Part shown: piece by piece, positions 12,338-24,284 of the stretch | How positions within the stretch are numbered: position 1 is the stretch's first letter | Layout: the number at the start of each line of letters is the position of its first letter | Assembly: GCA_032622095.1 (NCBI GenBank) | Contig: CP136064.1 | Coordinates: forward strand, 184,494,209-184,558,208 | Length of the DNA: 64,000 nt | Direction of reading: 5' to 3' | DNA from: Siphonodentalium dalli | Taxonomy: Eukaryota > Mollusca > Scaphopoda > Gadilida > Siphonodentaliidae | The notes under the pieces: model-generated | Told to the model about the DNA's origin: nothing | The model's database searches: none | What the model saw: only the letters and a program-made list of their open reading frames with translations | Position numbers and translations under genes: made by a program

Positions 12338-12577
12338 CTGCATGTTGCTGAGTATCCCTCTTCCGAAAATTTGAGTAGTCTTTTAAACAGTCGTCGCCCT
12401 TTTCTGGCCAGGCACACTGATTTGTCTGCGGGTCGAACACTGTCAAATTTCCACATTTAAATTGGTACCCCTGCCAGTCGGCACAATAGAAGAATTGCGT
12501 GCAATCGCCTTCGTGCTTAAAGTAGCCGTTTTTTGTAGCACACAGGTAATTTCGAGCTAGCCCAATCGGAATCGAAC
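12338..12577 (-). CDS. Internal exon, compact CBM14 module
   Basis: A 240-bp exon encoding 80 residues, almost entirely one CBM14 module: YLC, GDC, FYC, FKC, QCAW, DDC, with GYF and QFFYC aromatics and the family's FDP motif before the fifth cysteine. A basic tail (FRKRD) could be a processing site, though this is only suggestive. Acceptor ATTGCAG and donor GTTAGA are both phase 1. No start codon-led frame covers this exon in full; it is recognised from splice sites and the cysteine pattern. Confidence 0.85.
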
Positions 12578-12645
12578 CTGCAATTATAAGATGAAGTCGA
12601 ATGTTTGTGACTGCGGAATGAGCTACATATTCTCGTGCAAATAGG

Positions 12646-13018
12646 CTCTGATATAGAAAATGAGTATCATTTCATTATGGAATGTCCATGCACACTATTT
12701 CGATCTCAGCAATGAACTCTCCCAAATTGTTGGTAGATATCACAGTAATTTTACAAGTATGTTAAACGATCATACATTTAATGTATTAATGAAAAATGAT
12801 AGCCCTAAAATAAGCAGCAAAATCAGCAATGTGGTCCGGCGCTTCTTTGATAAGCGTTCTGAATGAATATTATGCTTGCCATCACACAATACAACCACAT
12901 GAGGCTAGGCATGCCGTGGTCACATGTAATTATTTATAATTATTGTTTTATTATGAATTATATTGTGAGCATACTGCCTTTATTGGTGTTTATGCAAATA
13001 AATCGTATCGTATCGTAA
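12646..13018 (+). mobile_element. LINE 3' fragment with ATCGT tail
   Basis: The end of a LINE ORF is readable in two frames: ENEYHFIMECP, a typical late motif, then a shifted frame at 12660-12866 ending RRFFDKRSE. A short 3' UTR ends in a CGTATCGTATCGTA microsatellite, the usual tail of CR1-type insertions. It is 5' truncated, antisense to the host gene, and inserted in an intron next to the repeat at 13019. Confidence 0.72.
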
Positions 13019-14177
13019 ATATTCACATAAATTCATATTGGACGTATTTGATTCTGAAACAAACCCATATTTGGTAGTGAACGTACACCCATTATTCCGT
13101 TGAACGACACGGGCCACAATGAAAACACATTGCCACGTCATTAGACTCGTATAGAACTTATTGCTCAAAGAGTGCCATATTGGACTTATTTGGTTTTGAA
13201 TTGCATTCATATGGAACCTATTTCGACTCATAAATATGTTAATATTGAGCTTATGGTCCAGGAACACAGGCTGGAATGAGACAGGGTCGAAATATTTTGT
13301 ATTTTCGGTCAACGTTATGGAACGAAATGACAATGAGTTGAACAATAGTGAAGCATGTGGTGGGGGGGGGGGGGGTGGGGGTGTTGGAAATTCCAAAAGA
13401 TGGAAAGATTGAGATACTATAGGTGGAACGATTCAACACAAGGGATGGCGTACGAATGGGCCAAATTATGATTTTTCGGCCTGCTTCAAGGGTGTGCAAT
13501 TCGGACATTCTAACACCCCTCAGCGGAGAACATTTAGCTATGTCCCTATTGTGATAGATCCGCGTATCAAATAAACAAGATGGTTGACTCTGCCACAATC
13601 ATGGTAGCAAAATATAATTCAAAGGGTCTATAATATCGACATTGGATGTTAGTGCCACTGGCACTGCAGCTCAAATTAACAGGAACAAAATAACAGGTAA
13701 ACTGCTGGATGCCCGCGTAAAATGTTCTGTCCACGAGAAGGTATACATCTTCGAAAATAGAGCAACAAATTGAAGATGCACCTAGTTTCAAGACTCCAAT
13801 TAAGCCTAGTATGTTCATGCTTGTGCCACGTTTCGGTGAGCATAATAGGTTCACAGACAAGGAATATAAGTATATACGATAACTTTACCGAATTGGCTTG
13901 TTTTATTTGTCTCCTTTCAACTTTGCTCATAAATTCTCTTTACTTTTAACATGGCAGGATACATATAACAACGAACACCCTTTATGGTTGTGTGCTGTAG
14001 AAAAAGAATTCTTATAGAGATAGGAAAAATTAGTTAATAAATTAAATCTGTCCAATAATATTAGTAAATATATATGTCATATATGTATCGACCTACGTGT
14101 AATCTAGTTATAACAACATTCCAGTGTAATTGGGGAAAAAAGAACGCTCCAAAAGGATTGTCCTGGAATATACTCAC
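13019..14177. other. Intron: decayed repeat copy, poly-G tract, unrecognised remainder
   Basis: 13019-13260 pairs with 11795-12010. A G-rich run with 14 consecutive G lies near 13361-13386. Overlapping minus-strand frames at 13567-13930 lack domain signals and were not called. Confidence 0.45.
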
Positions 14178-14498
14178 GTGATATGCGACTGAGAACATCC
14201 TCGGTTGCTGAATCACCCGTTCCATCACCACCACTGGCTCCTCTGGATACATCAGTTGTATTCGGTGTCACAGGTACCGGTAAATGTTTTGTCGGATTTT
14301 TGTGGCAATTTTCTCTGAGCTGAGGATCGCTGCTGCAAATTTTCTCCGTAGGGTCATATAGACTGCCCGAACCACAATATTTTCTCACGACTACTCCGTT
14401 CATACATTGATAGAAAGACTGGCAGTCTGTGGGAACTGGGAAGTAGCCTTCTAATAGTCCTGCACACACATTGTTATCCTGAGAAACAGCGGAACCCA
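14178..14498 (-). CDS. Most 5' visible exon of the CBM14 chitin-binding gene
   Basis: A 321-bp exon encoding 107 residues: one CBM14 module (VC, TDC, YQC, KYC, IC, ENC, with GYF and FYQC) and a C-terminal Pro/Thr then Gly/Asp-rich linker (PVPVTPNT, GASGGDGTGD). Acceptor CGTTTCAG and donor GTGAGT are both phase 1. The exon starts in mid-codon, so at least one upstream exon supplying the start codon and signal peptide must lie above 14498; I could not identify it. Together the six exons supply about 760 residues with six modules, close to other invertebrate multi-CBM14 extracellular proteins. Function in gut, cuticle or shell matrix cannot be chosen from sequence alone. Confidence 0.85.
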
Positions 14499-14609
14499 CT
14501 GAAACGAGGATATACGAATATGATCTGATACGATAATTTGTACAATATACACATGCGCATGAACATCACAAACATTATGAACAAAATAATTACGGTTTAA
14601 TTAGGTATA

Positions 14610-14699
14610 AATGACAACAAGCCATATTTCCGACTAAATCCTGAAAAATTACCCATAATTCTGCTGTGGTTAAGGAGTCGATTATTTAGGGTTACTGTA
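14610..14699. mobile_element. Half-copy of the 168-bp MITE family
   Basis: Contains AAGCCATATTTCCGACTAAA, ATAATTCTGCTGTGGTTAA and an end GGGTTACTGTA, matching the right half of 9513-9680. The left half is missing. Confidence 0.75.
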
Positions 14700-14907
14700 C
14701 ATGTGTTGTTTAATTGCTAAGTTAGTGCACAGCGTCTATCTACACTGGGAGAAGGTGTCAACCACATTGGTTTTACAATTTCACAAATGAAGGAACATGA
14801 ATGACGTACATATGTGAATATTTACTCCTTTATTCGGGGAGAATTAAAGGTCGATAAACACATTGCAATGATTCCGCAAACACGAGTCACTGCATATAAT
14901 TCGTTAA

Positions 14908-15118
14908 ATAAGGATTAACTGTCATGTGGACTGTTTTTATGGAGATGTAACCGTGAGGTAAGTAGTCATAACTTGTGTGTAAAACCCTTCGGGTTTTACA
15001 TACAAGTTATGACCACTTACCTCACAGTTACATCTCCATAAAAACAGTGCGCAAGTTATGACCACTTACCTCACGGTTACACCTCCATTAAAACAGTCCA
15101 CATGACAGTTAATCCTTA
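14908..15118. repeat. Hairpin-forming inverted repeat
   Basis: A left arm (CTGTTTTTATGGAGATGTAA, GAGGTAAG) folds onto a right arm across a loop at AAAACCCTTCGGGTTTT (about 14981-14997). A second right arm follows at 15046-15118, so the left arm can pair with either. Confidence 0.8.
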
Positions 15119-15554
15119 TATTTATATACATTTAGCGAAAAAGCCACTTTTGTAAATGTATTTAAATCGAATAGTGTATCGTGACAAAACCAGCCCAAAA
15201 TATCCCACAGCACCCTTGGCAAAAGTTAACAGGAACAATTGAAACCCGACGATTTATTAAATCAATCCTGCGCGAATCCAAATGCGCCCAAAACCTTCGG
15301 GTTTTACATACAAGTTATGACCACTTACCTCACGGAAACATCTCCATAAAAACACGTCACATGACAGTTAATCCTTATATTTACATACATTTAGCGAAAA
15401 AGCCACTTTTGTAAATGTATTTAAATCGACAAGTGTATCGTGACAAATCCAGCCCAAAATATCCCATAGCACCCTTGGCAAAAGTTAACAGGAACAATTG
15501 AAACCCGATGATTTATTAAGTCAATCCTGCGCGAAGCCAAATGCGCCCAAAACA
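15046..15554. repeat. Tandem duplication, about 250-bp unit x2
   Basis: The segment from AAGTTATGACCACTTACC to CAAATGCGCCCAAAAC occurs twice in direct orientation (second from about 15296) with a few substitutions. It is attached to the hairpin at 14908-15118. Confidence 0.85.
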
Positions 15555-15784
15555 TTACGCGTTCGTCTTTCCAAACCCAAATGACGTATCGATGTTGTTA
15601 TGAGCTTGCAGTTATGAGCTGTTGCGCATTCACCGAGAAATAATTGCAACTAGCCACGTGGGCGCCGACCAATCGGAATGCTGGCTTTAGTGATGATCAC
15701 ACCACAACCCCAAAAGTGTAACAAATCCTCTCAACCATAGGTGATTGTCACACAACAATATGATCGCTATCTACTTTTGCGTAT

Positions 15785-16201
15785 AAGGTGCGACAGGAAG
15801 ACGGCCTGTTTAGGCCATGCCGCTCCTGTGGAAATTTTCAGGATATATTATTATGTTTTTTTTGTATTATGTATTTAATTTGTGCAAATAAACAATCCAA
15901 TCCAAACTCCTTATTATAAACAGAAGTTCGGAGAAAATATATCCTATCTTTAAATTTACTCACAAATTTGGAATAGAATGTAGGACCCCGTTAGAAACAT
16001 TTCCTTGGCGATGTGGATATTATTATGTTTTTTTTTTGTATTGTGCATTTAATTTGTGCAAATAAACAATCCAATATAAACTCCTGACCATAAACAGAAT
16101 GTTCGGAGAAGAGATATCCTAACTTTAAATTTACTCACAAATTTGGAATAGAATGCAGGACCCCGTTAGAAACAACATTTCCTTGGCGATGAGGATATTA
16201 T
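15785..16201 (+). repeat. Retroelement 3' tail with about 175-bp tandem duplication
   Basis: A GACGGCCTGTTTAGGCCATG segment followed by AATTTGTGCAAATAAACAAT resembles a LINE/SINE 3' end. From about 15842 a unit of roughly 175 bp is repeated (second copy from about 16015) with small indels. Confidence 0.6.
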
Positions 16202-17324
16202 GCGCAAACAAGTATATTACTACACACACTCCTCTCGGAAATTACCGAAGTGAAGTTAGTGTTAAAATGCGGGATGTTTGCTTTTTCTGTGTACGCAAGA
16301 CTGGAATATGTGACTTTTTGGGGGAAAATTACGGTACCAGGCGCAACTTAATGAGATGCTAGACAACGAAATCGGCACGTCGACACTTTAAGCCGTATAA
16401 AATCCGTGGCGACAGGCGTGAAAACGATTTTTCGACCAAGCCCTTCGTTACACTGGGAATAATATTCGGTGTAAAACCGATGATCAGTGTTGCGCTATCT
16501 ATTTGTTTTAATAATCTGCGTTCGGTCTGCAAATCCCACTTAACCTGAACGTACACAATGTGGCTTTCTGATGTCGTACTTCCTTCAAATAAAGCGGCCA
16601 CCAACGACACGCGTTGCATCTGAATGAATTATTTCGTTGGAGGTCGCTTTTCGAAGTAAATTCTTTCCCGCGTTGGTCATCAGATGGAATCTTAGATCAG
16701 AGGAGGCATTTGCTGATTTTGATGTGAGAATCCATCGCATTTCACATAAATGTGTGGTACTCGCAACTCGCTCCGCTATCGTTGTCATCTCTTGTGCTTG
16801 CTTACATCCCTGATATATATACGCATTACAACTGTCTTTTAAAAGAAAGTGTGGCTCATTTGCATCCCAAAATTTTACTATTTTGGAGGCTGGATAATAC
16901 ACATGTATATATCGTCACGAAATTACGATACAATACCGCATATTCTCTGATAACAAATAACTGCATGGGCTAAAACAAAACTGTAAGGCACATGTTACCT
17001 AACTTTAGTTATCCGTTCACAATCGTTAACATATCTTTTGCACGAAAAAGTCACACCATGCAAAACTTTAATGAGCAAAGATCCAATTGATGTTCCTTCC
17101 GGGCGTTATTGTCTATGTGTGTGTGCACGTAGATATGATGCATCTCTACCCTGAATTTTCTGTATTGATTCAGAGGTATAAAATAATAATTTTGAGCCAG
17201 AGCTAGGGATAATATATTTAGATTCTGTCACTGGGAAACAGTATTTTCTTACGAAGTCAAGTTTGAGCTATTGTCATGGGTTGGAGTCCGTCAATAACAA
17301 TTTGGCACACACCCTTCAGATTTT
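16202..17324. other. No gene recognised
   Basis: Two overlapping minus-strand frames (16359-16619, 16585-16902) show no domain, signal peptide or splice support. No repeat structure seen. Confidence 0.4.
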
Positions 17325-17615
17325 CGATAAAAGATATGGTCGTCGGCAGTCATCTTTGGTTTTACTCTTCGCGTGACTAAATCAATCGTCGCGCCCTAAA
17401 ACCACCGTTTTCTATCCGATTGATCCTAAACTTCATATATGGATCTTCGGGGTGATTAGATGAGAGCTATCGAGTTTTGGACGATTTCCGATCACAAACA
17501 TGGCCACCGGCAGTCATTATGGATTTTACTCTTTTCATGACTGAATTATTTGACACGCACTATACAACCAAAATTGTCCATCCCAAACTTCATATGAATC
17601 TACGGGGTTAGCTCT
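17325..17615. repeat. Degenerate tandem repeat, about 150-bp unit x2
   Basis: Shared landmarks in order: CGGCAGTCAT, TTTTACTCTT, GTGACTAAAT or variant, AAACTTCATAT, and CGGGGT. Second copy starts near 17480. Confidence 0.6.
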
Positions 17616-17861
17616 AGTTTCCTCATCAAGTAAATCCCTTTATTCACTTACTTTAACTTTCTCTTCCCTATTCTTAGTCCTCCCATTAACAGCAATGCAT
17701 ACCATTTTCCAATTATTCCCCATTTAAGTTGAGCTAGAGTTGACACTTAAATTTTTTTCAAAAACTGGAACAGTATTTGTTTTTAATTTATAACGTTGTA
17801 AATAAGTTCGATTCCATTTTTATTTTATTACACTTTACAGTAAATTGTATAACATTATTCG

Positions 17862-17974
<113 letters not shown>

Positions 17975-18270
17975 GTGTCTCTGTCTCCCTCTCTCTCTTG
18001 TGTTTTTGAATAGTGACGTCAATATACGCCTTCTTGTTGTTTATTGTTGCCGCTTCTGTTGACGATGCCACGTCTCACCCACAGTACACGTCCAAGCATT
18101 TCGGGATAATTCCGACATCACTCTCGTGTAATCTGACATCCATCCACTTAAATGAGAATGAATGGGCATTGACTTTTCCGGTAATTTCCGAAAGTCCTGG
18201 GTGCGTGGGTGGGTCCTGGGTGGTGGGTGCGTCTCGAAAAAAAAATTGCAGAGACCGGGCCCAAAAAACA

Positions 18271-18506
18271 TTTTCGGACTTCAAGGTACCCACCAACCCC
18301 AATTGCAAACAAAATATTTTTTTTCTCGGGAACATTTGGGACCCACCACCCTTATACCATATTTGACACTTTTTGAACCATTTAAAAAAAACTTTTTCGG
18401 ACTTCAAGGTACCCACCAACCCCACTTGCAAACAAAATATTTTTTCCTCGGGAACGTTTGGGACCCACCACCCTTATACCATATTTGACACTTTTTGAGC
18501 CATTTT
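18271..18506. repeat. Tandem duplication, 123-bp unit x2
   Basis: Both units run from TTTTCGGACTTCAAGGTACC through GGACCCACCACCCTTATACC to TTTTTGA-CCATTT. They are about 95 per cent alike. The preceding GGTGGGTGCGTC region (18200-18270) is loosely complementary to the CCCACCA part. Confidence 0.85.
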
Positions 18507-19190
18507 TTATTTTTTATATAATTTTGTTATTGGGAATACCATTCCTTGTTCACTCTTGTTTTCAATCATGTTCCACTATCTATTTTACAGGTCACTAAAT
18601 ATGTGAGCCATCCTACCATTATTATTGACAAAATGTGTGAAACAATTATATCCCAATCTGCTTTAATCATATTAAAATAGGTGCTATATTCTGTGAATCA
18701 AACCATGCATAAACCTGCCTAAAACTGACACAAAATCTAACCCCAACATAAATTTGACAGTGTTGTCTGGTGTTATTGTTATACAATCCAGTGTTAAAAC
18801 CAGGTGGATTACTGCAGGTCCATACCTTGGGTGTGAAATGATAACGTATGTGTGTATTGTGTAGCAATGTGATGACTGATCGGAGGTCCGGAGCCATTCA
18901 GTATGCTAGAAACTATGGTTCGATTTCTGGACAGATGAGGTGGCACCACATGGGTTTAGCCCCGTGTTTAGATGTTACTCCGTTCGTTTAGTATGCCTGT
19001 CGCTCACACGGGCTAATCATTTAGCGGGGCTAAAGCCATAGTATGCCAATGAGGTTCCATAACAATGATAACTGAGTCAGGCCATGCCTTTATTATTAAT
19101 TAAAAAAACAAACAAATTATATATATCGCTCACTTAAAAATATAAAAGAACAAGTTAGAAAACCTATCTACATGTATATGTACATGGTAC
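18507..19190. other. No gene recognised
   Basis: Imperfect inverted similarity around 18945-19050 (GGGTTTAGCCCCGT against GCGGGGCTAAA). Otherwise nothing supportable. Confidence 0.4.
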
Positions 19191-19242
19191 TTATAATGAA
19201 AAGGAGTTTATGACTCGAGTCATAAACTCCTTTTCATTATAA
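19191..19242. repeat. Perfect 52-bp palindrome
   Basis: Centre is CTCGAG at 19214-19219. Each arm is 26 bases with no mismatch, allowing a cruciform or RNA hairpin with no loop. Confidence 0.9.
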
Positions 19243-19965
19243 TTACCATATTGTTACATCGTTCATAGAGCACATGCGTGTATTCTGCACTCATCCATGG
19301 TTCAAATGCATTCATTTGTTGCATATATTCTGTTGAGTATAATAGGAGATGGTCCCACAAATGGACGGATTTAGTGTACAGTACCACTTTAAAGCATGCT
19401 GATAGTATACACTATATATTATCTCAAGCAGGCACAGAGTTATTCGCAGAGCACCGATTATTCGATTGCGAATCAGAGCCCTCGGTATAGCCCTCTGTAA
19501 ATTTCGGGATTATTTTTTTAACTTTTATTTTTTACACATAATGGTGTCCGATGACAATAGTTTCATGATAGCGCTATGAATGTCACGAAATACGGTTCTA
19601 ATGGCGTTGTTTTCGACGTTTTTTAAAAGCCACCGACGGCTCGATATAGAATATAAATCGTCGCTTAAAAATACAGTCGAAACTCAACAGAGGACCAAAT
19701 CGCCAGGAATAGTCCCCATCCACAGAGTTACCGATCGTTACACGAGTGATTGGCGTAAAGATACCAAGAGAGCCGAGTGTGGTATCATTACGCCAACCAC
19801 CCGAGTACTATAACCGCAAACCCCCGTAACCCGAACTTGGCTCTATATTTATTGCATAGCCCATAAATATATATTGGATATACCAGAACAACCGTGATGT
19901 TACCGGAGCTCTCCATATTGACATTCATTCTTTCGATACGATTTCCATTTTCAGTTAGGCTGTAT
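19243..19965. other. No gene recognised
   Basis: Short frames only; no motif or repeat supported. Confidence 0.4.
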
Positions 19966-20416
19966 CACAGTGGCTAAACCGTACAAACATATAATCGGAA
20001 GTTGCTTTCGCCGAAGACGAAAAATTCTATTTTTAGAACATAAATACTACTGAAGAATCAAAACAGCACCATAAAAATAAGTTTTTAGACCGGATAGACG
20101 GTTTCCCCACAGCAATAAACGTATGTACAAATTGTACATACCCATTTGTCGATCGCAAGCGGGCTCCATTTGAGCGAAGGACTCTTTTTTATAGATACAA
20201 ACTGCCTTTGATCACTTCAGAAAATAATTTTCTCGCAAAAATTCCCTCTTCAAATGTCATTTTAACACATATACAGCATGGATCGGAAATATATTGCAAC
20301 GGAAAGTCCGTTATATGTGCAACATATATTGACATTATTTGGCTCGAATGTATTCACAATCTGAAAATAGAGACTATTTATTTGGACACCTCATTCGCCA
20401 GTCTCTGTACGCCTAG
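19966..20416 (+). repeat. Left arm of 0.45-kb inverted repeat pair
   Basis: From CACAGTGGCTAAACC to GTACGCCTAG. The inverted partner is at 21875-22326, about 88-90 per cent alike by eye, with shared runs such as TCAAATGTCATTTTAACACA. Both arms carry frames that are repeat-derived rather than genic. Confidence 0.85.
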
Positions 20417-21874
20417 TCGGTTAAGTTGCTGATCACTGGTTGTCAAAAATCTTTACGTCAAGTTGTGATGATGGGATTTGTGTGCAAAGATGAAACCATG
20501 AATTAGGTTTCCATATTAGACATGTTCCGCCTCCCGATTGTCATTATTAACCTTCAATCACACGACGAAGGCACTGTTTCATTCCACATCCGTTTCCCGA
20601 TTTCTCGACCAAATTTGTTTTTATGTATTCAAGCACCGAACGTAACTATGTTTATCAGTAGATACCGTGCTGAAAACTTTAAGTGTATTTGAAATCTATT
20701 TTAAAATGTATTATGACATTGAATTACCTGATGTAGTTCATCGAAAAGCATGGTACGTAATTGAAGACTTCTGATCTACATGCATGTATGTATATATATT
20801 TCATGCATATTACTTCTAAAGTTTTCCGGTGACTCAAGAGATGAAGCTCTAATCTGTTCAATATAAGTACCAACAGCATTTCAAATAAAATTAAGTAAAC
20901 ATAATATAATAATGTAGAAGTAAATTTATTGAAAAACATAACACCTTTAAAAGTCTTGAATGTTCGTCATCGGCACTTGGAGTGAGTTGTTGATTTAAGC
21001 GACAGGAAACTGAAATATGCATATACAACAAAAATCGACATCCCATGACATCTCTCTTAACGGGGTACTTCCGTACATAGCACACCTTTTCTGATCGATA
21101 TTATGATCAGAAGACATATTTAGGCACAGTGAACCGTAAAATACAGTCTATCTATCGTTGTTTCTCCAGTTAATGAACATAGACAATTGCGATATTGTCG
21201 TCCCGATTGTGACACAATATGTCTTATCCACACATATCTTAGCCAAGTTTACTTCTGTGGACATATGTGGTTTTATTGGAGATACTGTGTCTAAAATGTG
21301 GACATATATATGGTCCTGTATCCATGGGCTTTGTGATGTGCGAGCGCTATCTACCCCCCCCCCATTGTTTTGGATTTTCAATATGAATCCAAATCGAACT
21401 ACCAATGGACAGGGTGGGGTTGGGGTGGGGGGAGTAATTTTCTCCAATCGTTTGTCTGTGAATCTCTGCCGGAAAATTACAACACAAGAGGTGCAACTCG
21501 AAGCTGGTACTTGTAGGACATTTCGGGACTAGTCATTCAATATTCATGTAGTGATACACAAGGAGGCACTCGCAGTCACGACCCCTTCGTCACATCACCG
21601 TAAATATAAGGCGATGGTGCACATACGACCTGTAGTTTTTATATTAGTAAATTCCCACGCATACGCAATTTCATCACAGAATATAACATAGCCTCCACCC
21701 CCAAATGCGCAGTGCTGTTACTTGCGGAGTCGAATAAAGGTCGCCAAATGTTAATAAGAATACCTTGTTTTATTCAATGGCGTGACATTTCGAAGATAAA
21801 TGGGTCGAAAGGAACATATCATTACTATACGATTCCTGTACAACGTCGCAACTGGCGATTGTCGTCGTACACAA
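20417..21874. other. Spacer between inverted repeat arms
   Basis: About 1.46 kb, no transposase or other domain found. A C9 run at 21354 and a G-rich stretch near 21410-21435 are low complexity. Confidence 0.45.
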
Positions 21875-22326
21875 CTAGGCGTACAGAGACTGACGAGTTG
21901 GGTGTCCAAATAAATAGTCTCTACTTGTGAATACACACGAGACAAAGTAATGTCAATATATGTTGCACACATAACGGCCTTTCCGTTGCGATATAGCGGG
22001 ATTTCCGATCCATGCTGTATATGTGTTAAAATGACATTTGAAGAGGGAATGTTTGCGAGAAAATTATTTTCTGAAGTGACCAAAGGCAGATTTTATCTAT
22101 AAAAAAGAGCCCTTCGCTCAAATGGAGCCCCCTTTCGATCGGCAAATGGGTATTTGTACGATTTATACTGATGTGTATTGCTGTGGGGAAACCGTCCATC
22201 CGGTCTGAAAACTTGTTTTTATGGTGTTGATTTGATTCTTCAGTAGTATTTATGTACTAAAAATAGAATTTTTCGTCTTGGCGAAAGCAACTTCCGATTA
22301 TATGTTTGTATGGTTTAGCCACTGTG
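21875..22326 (-). repeat. Right arm of 0.45-kb inverted repeat pair
   Basis: Reverse-complement partner of 19966-20416 (see there). The pair plus spacer measures about 2.36 kb, compatible with a decayed long-TIR element. No clear target duplication was found. Confidence 0.85.
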
Positions 22327-22598
22327 TGTATGTCACCTGTATCAACGTAAATGACATCGCTTGCATCTGGATGTGGTGATTCTGACCCCTCTAAAGCGAT
22401 ATGTCGACAAAAATAACACACCACAGGGTGTGTAACAAAGAAAAACATACATTCATAATTATGTCTCGATTGCGGATGCGTATAATTAAATCACTCACAA
22501 TAATGAACGATGCATTTGATTTGCATGTATAGTGGTTCTTGTGAAATATCTCGTTTTCATCATTTGGCGATTGATTATATACTTTGGCAAACAGTTAA

Positions 22599-23117
22599 AG
22601 GCACGGGCGGCGTTCGTTTCAGAAATATTCATATTTGTTCAAATCGCCATCAACAGTAGGAATTTAAAAATATATATAGTTTTGTTCTTATGCCAAACAT
22701 AATCAGCGCTTAAATGGTATATTGTCGTCAAGACGTACGATGGTGTACGTAAACAAGAGCCTGCTCATGTTACAGAAGTTGTGCTTCTGTTTACATAACA
22801 CAGCGCAATTCTATTGGTTAATCAAACACAAATGATATAAACGCTCTTTATTATTTCCATATCAGGAAAACAGTAACAAATAACGCTCTTTATGTTCCCA
22901 TAACCGGATCTAAACAAAAGCCAGGAAACGTAACGTTTTTTGCTTTTGTTTACATAACAAAGGAAACAAAATTGACAATAACATACTGTTTATGCCATAT
23001 TTCTGATTGGTATAAGAACAAAGTATGTCTATATTTTACTATTCTTTCTGTTTATGGCGGTTTTTGACGGAGGTGAATATTTTAACACCATACCCACCGC
23101 CAACGCCGCCCGTATCT
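22599..23117 (+). mobile_element. TTAA-flanked MITE, family A copy 1
   Basis: 519 bp with ends AGGCACGGGCGGCGTT and (inverse) AGATACGGGCGGCGTT, each abutting TTAA. Two more copies lie at 44935-45441 (+) and 50361-50805 (-). Interior marks include AACGCTCTTTATTATTTCC, AGAGCCTGCTC and TATGGCGGTTTTTGACGG. No coding capacity. TTAA targets are typical of piggyBac-type transposases, so this may be mobilised by one. Confidence 0.85.
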
Positions 23118-23829
23118 TTAATATCTATATATTCATATCCAATCCCTCCAATCATGTCGCACCTTGTTTGAATCGCACTTAACCCTTTCTATGCTAAAAA
23201 CTCATTTTGAACATTTCCACCACCACTGAATATGCTCTTGTATTATCTGTTAATTACCTGTCGTCTGTTATTACCATAACATCCATCCAAATGAATAATA
23301 AACCATTCCATTATATATTTATATAATTAAATAACAAATTTATTTAAAGGTACTCAATCCGATGATGGTCACCATATCATCAGATTCCAACAATAACAAC
23401 AACAACAACAACATGTTTTAAAATACCGCTTCAGTTATCAGAATCGATTAATTGCCGAAAAATAATGCTGAGCACAGACGACTATAGTATAAAATTGCCA
23501 AAAACCTGTTATTTATCAACATTTTGTTCAACGAAATTTTGCCGATTTGTCTATGTGAAAATCCACTTGATTTTAGAGTTATCCATCTTCATCCGCAATT
23601 TGGTCTGAGACCGTCTTCTCGTCGGACTGTTACTGGGCCACTGCAAGTTATCGGTGGTGAAAAAATAATAGATTTAAAAATCGATATCTGACCACTATGA
23701 TCATTGATGGATGGTTCCTCGACTCGAATCAAATATATTTTACCCCCGAAGCCAAGGAAATAGTAATTTGCGAGTATTAATTAGGATTATGCATCTTTAA
23801 TATAGAACGGGTTATGTCAGCCGCAAGCA
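23118..23829. other. 3' flank of the Death-domain exon
   Basis: Contains a short CAA array at about 23389-23412 and, on the minus strand, ATTAAA at 23796-23801, which may serve as the poly(A) signal of the Death-domain exon. No other gene seen. Confidence 0.5.
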
Positions 23830-24236
23830 TCAGATTTTATTTTCCTTTCTCATCTTGTCATATTTCTCGACTTGCCTATAAAATGGAATAAGTTCAACCG
23901 GTACCGGTGGAGGGATATCATCACTATCTGCATTCGGGTCACGAGGCGGGTGAAGCATCAGATGTAGCCGATGCACAATGTCATTCCTCTTAATATGTTT
24001 GCACGTCTGCGTTAAGTCATCAAATGTTGCTCGGTTATGATGACGCCGCCACCGTTCTAAGCATTTGGTGGCCGAAAATTTGCTTGCGTCACGTGCGCCA
24101 ACCTTCCGAAAATAGCTCAGGTCCTCTTCGATGACATGCGCACCTCTCCTTGGAAAGAATGGTAAGTGTCTATAGAACGTAACCCAATCGTTGTCGATCA
24201 GCTCGGCCACAAGGACGCATCCCCTGTCAAGATTAT
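23830..24236 (-). CDS. Terminal exon encoding a Death domain
   Basis: The exon gives about 135 residues ending KENKI-stop. Residues 5-100 look like a Death domain: VLVAELIDNDW for helix 1-2, a following basic/aromatic stretch (FFPRRGAHVIEEDL), CLERWRRHH for the conserved mid-domain Trp helix, ATFDDLTQTC, then IKRNDIVHRL for the last helix. Death domains assemble homotypic complexes in apoptosis and innate immune signalling in the cytoplasm. The acceptor is CTATTTCCAG, entered in phase 1. The only matching phase-1 donor of a strong upstream minus-strand exon is at 42579, 18.3 kb away, so I infer it ends that coiled-coil gene. An independent gene with an unseen first exon remains possible. ATTAAA at 23796-23801 is a candidate poly(A) signal. 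Confidence 0.75.
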
Positions 24237-24284
24237 CTGGAAATAGACGATGGAAAATGTAAAGGTCCATACCATATAACCGTG

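Noticed and set aside
16359-16902. Two overlapping minus-strand frames (86 and 105 residues)
   Set aside because: Different frames, no domain, no splice support.
23830-24236. Reading the Death-domain exon as a CARD or DED
   Set aside because: The mid-domain Trp helix (CLERWRR) and the RNDIVHRL end fit Death domains better; without a profile search the subfamily choice is not certain.
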